From Saprospiraceae bacterium (GTDB lineage Bacteria > Bacteroidota > Bacteroidia > Chitinophagales > Saprospiraceae): a stretch of 64,000 nt of DNA. How positions within the stretch are numbered: the stretch's first letter is position 1; each line of letters opens with the position of its first letter. A program made the translations under genes and the position numbers. The notes below the pieces were generated by a model. It was not told the origin of the DNA. It searched no databases and worked only from the letters and a program-made list of their open reading frames with translations. This document shows, piece by piece, positions 24,337 through 31,324 of the stretch. The stretch spans positions 1,364,001 through 1,428,000 of the forward strand of contig JADJXD010000001.1 of NCBI GenBank assembly GCA_016715985.1, given 5' to 3'.

Positions 24337-26664
24337 TTAAATTTGGGGATATAAATTTTGTACCTCTTCATTAATAGAATAGATAGAAGAAGAATTTCCT
24401 TTCTCTAACTCTTTTCCAAGTTGAACAAGATTTAAATAATTAGTCTCATCTTTATTTATTCTTGTGACATCTGGAACTGGAATATCTTTCGTATACTTAG
24501 CTCCTAAATCATACCACTTTCCGCCAGCTAATTGTTTTGAATAAATACTTAATAATCTATCAAAGACTGAACTTGAAAAAATAGATAGATAAAAATAGTA
24601 ATCATCTGTTTCAAACTTTTTCTTAGGTATCCAACCATTTCCTCTTTCTACGACAATTTCTTCTGATATATCAAAAGCAAAAGAATCAGATCTACCAAAT
24701 TCGGTTGAAAATAATCTTTGTTTTTTTTCTCTTAGCCATGCTCTGTGTTCACTGAGTTGCCACCAGTTTGATTCATTTTTTCTTGCCCTTTCAATTAAAC
24801 TACGCTTGTGTTCTAGTAATCTTTTATAGGAAAAAGGTGCGGTTGCTTCGAAGTCTTCATTATTACTAAAAGCAGGACCATTCTGAGAATAAGGATACCA
24901 CACATAATTATTAGTTTTCAAATAACCATTTTTTATCGAGTCATTCCCAATAACTTTTTTATAATATTTCTTTTCGATGGCAGGTATCGAAGCAAAATCA
25001 TTTTTGTCTAATAGAAAAATCCTACTACCAGTTCTAATTCCTTGTTTTACAATAAATAAGTTTGATATTCTAGTTAGCTTTTTATCAGCAACAAAGATTT
25101 CAAGGTCTCTAATAAAAGCTTCTTCATTATAAGAAATTAGTTTCCAGCTATCCTTTAAGAATGGAAATACTTTTGGAGTATAGATATTGTAGCTTGTTTC
25201 CAATTTTGCATTTTCATTATTAATTTGAAGTTTTCTCAATTCCCTAAGTGCCTCTGGAACAATCCCTTTTTCGTTTTTTGTCCAAATCACTCTTGGATAT
25301 GTTAGACTTTGAGGTTTCTTTCCAATAAATAAACTTACATCGGTTAATGCATCTTCAAAGACATAATTGCCTAGTTTTGCAAGGAGTTTTAAATCTAAAC
25401 TTTCAGTGATTTCATTTCTAAGATTCTTGTAAGAATCAAAGGTTAAAAGTGACGAAGGAAGAACACAACCCAAAATTCCACTTGCATTTAATGATTGAGT
25501 TGCTCTTCGGAAAAATGCACTGGCCTGATTTGGCTTTCCTTTTGTAAAACTATTACCAAGAACCTGTTTTATTAATTCTCGTGAATCTTTACTCTTTAAT
25601 TGTTCCCACGAAACAAATGGAGGATTCATTAGAATCAAATCATTATCAGTCCCCCAATCTATTGAAAGGGAATCATCGACTACTTCAACTTGTAAATCTA
25701 TATTTCCACCCCATTGTGTTTTATTTTCGTAATGCAGTAAAAACTTAGACGTTTCTATTGCACTAGGCGAACTATCATAACCTACAACCGTTATTGCACC
25801 TTTATAATCTAAAAATTTTAATTGCTTAAGAGCCTCGATTAAAAATTCTGAAGAACCACAGCTTGGATCTAAAATTCGTAAGGTCGGTTTTGAATAATCA
25901 ATTTCTTTTAGCGAATTTTCAACTATTGTTCTTGCTAAATATGGAGGAGTATAATGAATACTAGAATAGGAGTCATTTTTTGTAATAAGATTACTTGAAA
26001 CACCACCAAATAAATCCCTTTGTAAATCAAAATAGAGGACCTCTTTATGCGCTTCTTGAAATAATGCTCCTGAAGTATGACGCAAGATTAAATCTAAATT
26101 GGGTTTAATAGATTTAACACCTGCAAGCAATCTATCTCTATAGTGTTCAAAGTTATTAGGTAAATGACCTTTTTCAAAATCTATAAATTGGTCAGGTATT
26201 TCTCCTAAATTGTCATTTTCGAGACATATTAATAGCTGAAAAAGAATACTTATAGCATTCTTAGGATTTTGTTTTTCAGTTGTTTCATTCCGTAATTGTT
26301 TAAAAATATCAATTACAAATGGGACTACATCATTCTGAGTTTTATAAGACTTTGAAAGTAAGTACTTATAAAATTTACCAAGATTTGTTTCTATAGCCTT
26401 TTTCGGGACAGACTCAGGTTCCGAATCAAGCCAGTTAACAATTTTAATGTTTTCTTTTTCAACAATTAGATAATTCTTAGTATTTGAAGACCAAGAATAT
26501 TCATTAAATAAATTAACATCACCACCATCTTTAATAGTTTGTAAACAAAAGTCTCCATACCCACCATTTAGCATAAGAAATCTTCTTTCCTCAACATCTT
26601 TTAAATGCAAGGGAAGTAATCCATAATTTTGTTTCCAAAATGATATGTCTGAAAAATTCTTCAT
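24337..26664 (-). CDS. N6-adenine DNA methyltransferase with C-terminal target-recognition region
   Basis: A 775-residue enzyme if started at the ATG at 26664; a TTG three codons earlier lies inside the promoter. The catalytic domain has motif X-like YTPPYLARTIVE (about 238-249), the S-adenosylmethionine loop ILDPSCGSSEFL (about 265-276) and the adenine-specific motif IV NPPF (347-350). The C-terminal third (about 540-770) looks like a TaqI_C-type recognition domain: IRTGSRIFLL, YVWYPY, YKRLLEHKRSLIERA and GGKWYDLG. There is no nuclease motif, unlike type IIG enzymes. It is likely the modification enzyme of a restriction system with the Mrr nuclease two genes downstream. An N-terminal 200-residue helical extension is of unknown role. 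Confidence 0.87.
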   Translation of the reverse strand: MKNFSDISFWKQNYGLLPLHLKDVEERRFLMLNGGYGDFCLQTIKDGGDVNLFNEYSWSSNTKNYLIVEKENIKIVNWLDSEPESVPKKAIETNLGKFYKYLLSKSYKTQNDVVPFVIDIFKQLRNETTEKQNPKNAISILFQLLICLENDNLGEIPDQFIDFEKGHLPNNFEHYRDRLLAGVKSIKPNLDLILRHTSGALFQEAHKEVLYFDLQRDLFGGVSSNLITKNDSYSSIHYTPPYLARTIVENSLKEIDYSKPTLRILDPSCGSSEFLIEALKQLKFLDYKGAITVVGYDSSPSAIETSKFLLHYENKTQWGGNIDLQVEVVDDSLSIDWGTDNDLILMNPPFVSWEQLKSKDSRELIKQVLGNSFTKGKPNQASAFFRRATQSLNASGILGCVLPSSLLTFDSYKNLRNEITESLDLKLLAKLGNYVFEDALTDVSLFIGKKPQSLTYPRVIWTKNEKGIVPEALRELRKLQINNENAKLETSYNIYTPKVFPFLKDSWKLISYNEEAFIRDLEIFVADKKLTRISNLFIVKQGIRTGSRIFLLDKNDFASIPAIEKKYYKKVIGNDSIKNGYLKTNNYVWYPYSQNGPAFSNNEDFEATAPFSYKRLLEHKRSLIERARKNESNWWQLSEHRAWLREKKQRLFSTEFGRSDSFAFDISEEIVVERGNGWIPKKKFETDDYYFYLSIFSSSVFDRLLSIYSKQLAGGKWYDLGAKYTKDIPVPDVTRINKDETNYLNLVQLGKELEKGNSSSIYSINEEVQNLYPQI

Positions 26665-26670
26665 TCTTGG

Positions 26671-26678
26671 CAAAGGTA
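26671..26678 (-). promoter_or_regulatory. Candidate -7 box of the restriction cassette
   Basis: TACCTTTG on the minus strand fits TAnnTTTG and ends six bases before the ATG at 26664, implying a leaderless or near-leaderless transcript. No TTG lies at the -33 position. Confidence 0.4.
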
Positions 26679-27376
26679 CAAATTCTAATTTAGATAATTT
26701 GGTTGAATTATATCGTAAGTTTTATATGCTATGCAACTTGGTTATACACGCTATCGTATTCACCATATTTAATTGATTTACAATTCATATTAAAAATATA
26801 TTTATACGAAAGTTTGTTAATATATATGTTTATAAAGAGTCGTGTACAGACGTATCATAAACATTGGCACACCTTTTATCTACTTTCATTTTTCTGTCTT
26901 TATCTACACAAACTCCAGATCAAAATAATACCATCCTGCTATCCACTGATGAAAACAGAGCTATTCCCTGATAAAAATCCAACTCAACGTAAAGGTGCTT
27001 ACATGGCGGGAGATCAATCATTTTCTTCACAGCGCTATATTTCCGGTATCGAAAGTCTATAGTAACCTATCGCATCATCTCCTTTGAGTCTGACAAATAT
27101 AAAATAATATATTTATCCGGCAAATATTAGTGGGTAGAAATTTTTGGTAAGGTATTATAAATGGATTTATGTTCCGGATTTTGTTTTGATTGGGTTCAAG
27201 TCTTAATGGATGATGTTTGCAAATCAGGCAATTTTATGGATGGGATTTCTATAAGATATGGCGTAGAGGGGATGGGTGCAAGATTTTGGTTTCGTTATAG
27301 TTCTTCTGTTGTCCATTTTGTTGTCAAGTCGTTGGTTTGCAATTAATTTTTAGTATTAAAAAATTGTCTTTCATTT
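26679..27376. other. Spacer between restriction cassette and AbiE-like pair
   Basis: About 700 bp with no convincing gene. A plus-strand frame (26703-27062) starts at TTG and has hydrophobic, Tyr-rich composition until a last stretch (MKTELFPDKNPTQRKGAYM) that looks more protein-like. This could be the decayed end of a gene brought in with the island. A 61-codon frame at 27161-27346 looks random. Confidence 0.4.
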
Positions 27377-28483
27377 TTATTTTTTCAATTCGTAAATTTT
27401 ATACCAATAGAAAAACGCTTCGGGGTTGGACTTTTTGAGTTTGTTCAACTTGTTATTGAGAGGTTCGCTAATTTGCCAATCTTGTAGCTGAAGCGGATTT
27501 TCAAACTTAGCAATCAATTTTGCATTGAGATGAATCAATGTAGAAAGATAAGCAGCCTTTGAAGCGTGGGCAATTGCTTTTTCAATGTGATAACTTTCAG
27601 AAAAAATAAAACGGCTGATTCGACCGATGCCTTTTTGCAGTTCATCAAAATTGCCGATACCATCTGACCCTCTGCTTACTATGCAAAGAGCTGTTTGGTA
27701 AATATCTTCCAATACATCTTTTTCGTTTATTCCTTCAGAATGGCGATATGCAATCTCAGTTTTTGCAAAACGATAAAACGTAGTTTTAATGGTATCCAAA
27801 TCGGTTACTTTATCAAATAAATTTCCGATATCGTAAAGTTGTTTGATGATTTCCATACTCATACTATCGTCTTTTTTGAAATATGGTATACCTGTGGTGT
27901 TGGGTGCAAAAGCTGTGAGTTTATCGCCCAAAATATCTTCCAAACTTGGTACATTTACGTTCAATGGTTTGTCAATGATGGGCACAAAGTCCGATTGAAT
28001 TGGCAATGAAATGAGGTTTATATAATTAACTTCTTCAAAAAGGATGTCCAACAATACATATTCTTCGTCTTTATTGGTTTTATGCAATGGCGTGTAGAAA
28101 AATTTGTAATGCGCTTTTTTGATTCCCCCCTGCATGCTGTTGGCGGGCAGGGTTGAAGTTGTGTTTCGGTATTGTAGCTCTTTCCTTAAAAATCCTTGTT
28201 CTTTTATGATTGCATCTAAAACGCTTTCCAAATCTTTGTTCCGATAGCTTTCGGAATCATACGATAGAATAATGTCAATATCTATTGAAAGTCGTTTGGT
28301 TGAATTGAAATGCAACATTAAAGCCGTTCCGCCTTTGAAAACAAAGGGCAGTTTTTGTTTAGCCAAGCCCTCCAGCAGCAGCAACGCACGGATAACTTTC
28401 TCGGCAAGGATTCTGTCCGCATTGCGATGTTTCTTTGACGCCTTGATTAGCCATTCGCCTGATATTTCGTTTAAGTTTATCAT
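27377..28483 (-). CDS. AbiEii-type nucleotidyltransferase toxin
   Basis: A 368-residue cytosolic protein using the ATG at 28483; a TTG five codons upstream is less likely. The nucleotidyltransferase core has the AbiEii signature FKGGTALMLHF (Gly51, Gly52) and the metal-binding pair Asp68/Asp70 in RLSIDIDIIL. A later LEDILGDKLTAFAPNTTG block is also typical. AbiEii toxins modify RNA or nucleotide targets and are the effector of type IV toxin-antitoxin systems that abort phage infection. The gene follows the antitoxin-like gene by 22 bp on the same strand. Compared with AbiEii of Lactococcus, the C-terminal helical half is present and no truncation is seen. Confidence 0.88.
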   Translation of the reverse strand: MINLNEISGEWLIKASKKHRNADRILAEKVIRALLLLEGLAKQKLPFVFKGGTALMLHFNSTKRLSIDIDIILSYDSESYRNKDLESVLDAIIKEQGFLRKELQYRNTTSTLPANSMQGGIKKAHYKFFYTPLHKTNKDEEYVLLDILFEEVNYINLISLPIQSDFVPIIDKPLNVNVPSLEDILGDKLTAFAPNTTGIPYFKKDDSMSMEIIKQLYDIGNLFDKVTDLDTIKTTFYRFAKTEIAYRHSEGINEKDVLEDIYQTALCIVSRGSDGIGNFDELQKGIGRISRFIFSESYHIEKAIAHASKAAYLSTLIHLNAKLIAKFENPLQLQDWQISEPLNNKLNKLKKSNPEAFFYWYKIYELKK

Positions 28484-28505
28484 TCTATAAAACGGCAATT
28501 AGATT

Positions 28506-29273
28506 TTATTGCTGCCATAAATTTGTAATTGTTTTTAAAAATTGGTTCAGTTCTTCTTTCCTTCGTCTCCTGTCTGCATAGCGAAGCATTTTGCTTTGGT
28601 TAATGGTGTATTTGTTAAATGCTTCTTTAAAAATAGTCCGCTTTTCAGCACCTTGTTGAGCCGTAAAAATCACATCATCACAAAAAATATCGACCAATAT
28701 TTTTTCTATGGTTGCTGTCTCAACTTCGTTTACGTTTTGCGTTGGTGCTTCCGAAATAAGCGGTTTTATAACAAATGCTTCTTTTTCGTTGACGTTGTAT
28801 CTTTCAATAATTTCGGTAGTTGGCTCAATAAAAACTGATTTTTTTTTTCGAAAGCTATCGGAATCTTTCAAAAAATAAAAAGCCGAATGAGTTGTATCTT
28901 TATCTGTTTCCACCAATATAAAAAATCTGTTGGGTTGGTGTTGCATAAATTCGTTTAAAGCGGAAGTGTTCCAAACGCAAAAATTGGCATAGGGAAATTC
29001 TGCTTTCAGCTTCTTGAAAATGGATTTTATTACTGATGAAATTTCAGGAATATATTTTCTGCTTTCCCCAAGTCGGAATTTTCCTCTACCTATGCGTTGC
29101 AAAACACCCATCTGAACCAAAGTGTAAATACGCCAATTTATGGTTGTCAGTTTTGCGTCCTTTTCGAATTGTTCGTAAAAGTCAACAATATCCTTTGTAT
29201 CAAAAACAGCTTTGCTTTTGAAATGGTTTTTAATGCTGTCGGTATGTAGTGTGTCTTTTATGATAACTCTCAA
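28506..29273 (-). CDS. AbiEi-like antitoxin (DUF6577-like)
   Basis: The antitoxin partner of the AbiEii-like toxin, first in the operon. I place the start at a TTG at 29273 (LRVIIKDTL), giving 255 residues, because a good promoter ends at 29284. The 56 extra residues possible from 29441 run through that promoter and a dispersed repeat. The N-terminus (about 10-70) forms a winged helix-turn-helix: DIVDFYEQF, INWRIYTLVQMGVLQRIGRGKFRLG. The remainder resembles the DUF6577 family that accompanies AbiEii toxins in Bacteroidota. The C-terminus is very basic (RYADRRRRKEEL). A role in DNA-binding autoregulation is inferred. Confidence 0.75.
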   Translation of the reverse strand: MRVIIKDTLHTDSIKNHFKSKAVFDTKDIVDFYEQFEKDAKLTTINWRIYTLVQMGVLQRIGRGKFRLGESRKYIPEISSVIKSIFKKLKAEFPYANFCVWNTSALNEFMQHQPNRFFILVETDKDTTHSAFYFLKDSDSFRKKKSVFIEPTTEIIERYNVNEKEAFVIKPLISEAPTQNVNEVETATIEKILVDIFCDDVIFTAQQGAEKRTIFKEAFNKYTINQSKMLRYADRRRRKEELNQFLKTITNLWQQ

Positions 29274-29283
29274 ATATTTTAAG

Positions 29284-29315
29284 CAAAGATACAAAATTCT
29301 ATGAAACGGCAGCAA
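29284..29315 (-). promoter_or_regulatory. Promoter of the AbiE-like operon
   Basis: On the minus strand TTG (29315-29313) and TATCTTTG (29291-29284) are separated by 21 bp, matching the Bacteroidota consensus. This decides the antitoxin start to be downstream of 29284. Confidence 0.55.
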
Positions 29316-29676
29316 TATTGAAATATTGCCAAAATATAGAATTATATAGAGTTGGGGGAAATCGCACAAATTACATCTATCAGGCTTGAAACGGAGTGAA
29401 ACCTGCGCCAGCAGGGATGATTCAGACAGATCAATGTTCAATTAAATTTTTTGCTTTGGATGCACTTTTGTTAGATTTTATTAACACTAGACATCCTGAT
29501 TAGAAAATAGCTATCTCATTTATAATTAATTGATGCTATGTGCGAATTTAATAACCACAATTAATTAGAATTATTTATTCTTTACAATTAAATTTATGTT
29601 TTTATCAGAGTTAACGCTCAGCGTTAGCATAATTTAGAACAATGAAATGTGCGTATTTAGCATTTAAACTTAAAAG
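29316..29676. other. Spacer with repeat and palindrome
   Basis: It holds the direct repeat at 29379-29416 and a palindrome TAACGCT-C-AGCGTTA at 29612-29626, 51 bp before the lipoprotein gene, that could be an operator. Nothing else is recognisable. Confidence 0.4.
29379..29416 (+). repeat. 38-bp direct repeat, left copy
   Basis: It matches 31211-31248 at 36 of 38 positions, in the same orientation, with further similarity (GCACAARTT) just upstream. A degenerate relative is at 34296-34370. The two good copies bracket the lipoprotein gene at 29677. Confidence 0.7.
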
Positions 29677-30822
29677 ATGAAACGCAACAGTGAAAATATT
29701 TTTTGTCTTTTGATAATGATAGTTTGTTTGTCATGTAGTAAAAATGAAAAATTGCTTCCATGTGAAGACATAATAAAGGCAACCCCAGAGCTTATTTGGG
29801 AGATGAAATATGATAATGATTATATATTTTATGAATTCCAACAAAAGCATGACGAAAATTATATAGTTTCACCTGTAAATGATAATACATTTTTAGCTAT
29901 CGATGTTAAAAACGAGCAATCAAAGGAACTAATTATAGAAAAATCAAACAAAGGACACTACATAATTTCCAATGATAAATTCTACACCTTAGAAAATGGG
30001 AATACGCTGATTGCTACCAACTTAGAGACGTTAGAACAAGAATATTTTAATTTTAATGAGGATGTAATTCACAGCTATTCCTTAAAATTATTTGAAAATG
30101 ATATTTATATTTTCACCTTATTTGCAGGCAACAATTTAGGTGTGTTAAAATTTAATAAAGACTCAAAACAATTTGAGAAAACTCTGGAAATCGATTTTTA
30201 TAATATTAGTACTGATGTGCAACTTTATAGAAATAAAGAAGGTCAGCTTTGTGTTATAGTAGTTAGTGGCAACACTTTATTATTAACATCGTATAATACA
30301 ACAAATGGTAATATAGAATACCAGATTCGAGATGAAAGCGTAACATTAATGTGGAACTATAATTTTTCTGATCAAATAATTTTGGACAAAAATGGGAGAT
30401 GTTTTTTGAATTTAGTGGATGCTAAAACCAATGAATCTTTAGTTTTTGATTACTTAACAGGTGAAGTGTTGTATAAATTCTATGGATGGGCTTTCCCGTT
30501 GGATGATAACTATGCAAATATAAATAGACCTGGCCCATCCAACCCAAATACTTTTCCACTAAAAATAGTAAAAAGCAACGATGGTAAAACAATTTTAGAT
30601 CCAAGTGCACTGGATGTTTATCAATCTCTATTTGTCATATCAAATATGTATTTTGTTCATACTTCTTTTGGAAAAAGGTTTTATTTTGTAAATTTGAAGA
30701 CAGGATGTGTTGAATTTTATTTAGAAGCAGGCTTTAATTCCATACTTTTAAAAGTAAAAGACACGAATGAACTCGTTTTACTTGATACGGAAAATAAATC
30801 CGTTAAAAAATTCAGAATTTAA
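29677..30822 (+). CDS. Secreted lipoprotein with propeller-like repeats, function unknown
   Basis: A 381-residue lipoprotein (signal peptide with LIMIVCLSCSKNEK, lipidated Cys20). The mature part has six to seven blocks of about 45 residues with strand patterns such as KLFENDIYIFTLFAGNNLGVLKFN and NGRCFLNLVDAKTNESLVFDYLTGEVLYKF, suggesting a beta-propeller related to PQQ/WD-type folds. No catalytic motif is visible. Base composition is more AT-rich than its neighbours and it is bracketed by direct repeats, which suggests recent acquisition. It has no operon partner. I do not recognise a specific family. Confidence 0.75.
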   Translation: MKRNSENIFCLLIMIVCLSCSKNEKLLPCEDIIKATPELIWEMKYDNDYIFYEFQQKHDENYIVSPVNDNTFLAIDVKNEQSKELIIEKSNKGHYIISNDKFYTLENGNTLIATNLETLEQEYFNFNEDVIHSYSLKLFENDIYIFTLFAGNNLGVLKFNKDSKQFEKTLEIDFYNISTDVQLYRNKEGQLCVIVVSGNTLLLTSYNTTNGNIEYQIRDESVTLMWNYNFSDQIILDKNGRCFLNLVDAKTNESLVFDYLTGEVLYKFYGWAFPLDDNYANINRPGPSNPNTFPLKIVKSNDGKTILDPSALDVYQSLFVISNMYFVHTSFGKRFYFVNLKTGCVEFYLEAGFNSILLKVKDTNELVLLDTENKSVKKFRI

Positions 30823-30964
30823 AAATCAAAATAGGTTATATTTAAAGCTTGGAAATTAAACTTATTATCAAAATTTATTTCCCAACGCTGCACAGGCTGC
30901 GCCTACGCCAATGTGATGCTGTGGCTTTGACAAAATTCATATTTTAGTACCGGAACATAGTTTA

Positions 30965-31167
30965 ACGTGAGTTCGAGATAATTTTGTCATGATTTTTGCA
31001 CTTTTTGGCAAAAATCACGCCAAAATTAGGCGCTATTTCCATTTTTGACCCCGGGTTCAAACCCGGGGCTACAAATATTATACCCCTCTGGGGTATTTCA
31101 TGTGGAACTTCTATCATTTCTCTACATAATATATTGTAAATAAATGTATTATTCATCGAACTCACAT
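30965..31167. mobile_element. MITE-like element with 7-bp target duplication
   Basis: GTGAGTTCGA (30967-30976) and its reverse complement TCGAACTCAC (31156-31165) form the terminal inverted repeats. The direct repeat TAGTTTA flanks both sides (30958-30964 and 31168-31174). Inside are two perfect hairpins: CCCCGGGTT-CA-AACCCGGGG (31049-31068) and TACCCC-TCT-GGGGTA (31081-31095). No transposase is encoded. Confidence 0.55.
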
Positions 31168-31210
31168 TAGTTTACGCTTAATTGAGAAGTTAAGGCACAA
31201 GTTGAATTTT

Positions 31211-31248
31211 ATCAGGCTTGAAACAGAGTGAAACTTGCGCCAGCAGGG
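31211..31248 (+). repeat. 38-bp direct repeat, right copy
   Basis: The partner of 29379-29416, differing at two positions. Confidence 0.7.
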
Positions 31249-31324
31249 GGAACCAACACATTATCGTACTTGTAAGTTAATATGCTGTGTAATATTTCAC
31301 CGATTAGAAGTTTTGACTGAAAAA

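Larger units (their letters stand above)
30823..31324. other. Repeat-filled spacer downstream of the lipoprotein gene
   Basis: It contains the small transposon-like element at 30965-31167 and the right copy of the 38-bp repeat. The first 130 bp show only a GC-rich patch around 30883-30912. There is no gene. Confidence 0.5.

Noticed and set aside
26703..27062. 119-codon plus-strand frame
   Set aside because: TTG start, biased composition (Tyr, Leu, Ile) and no recognisable domain; only the last 35 codons look protein-like, so at best a remnant.
30962..31165. 67-codon minus-strand frame
   Set aside because: It is translated from the small transposon-like element, including its hairpins; similar spurious frames are common where such hairpin repeats occur.
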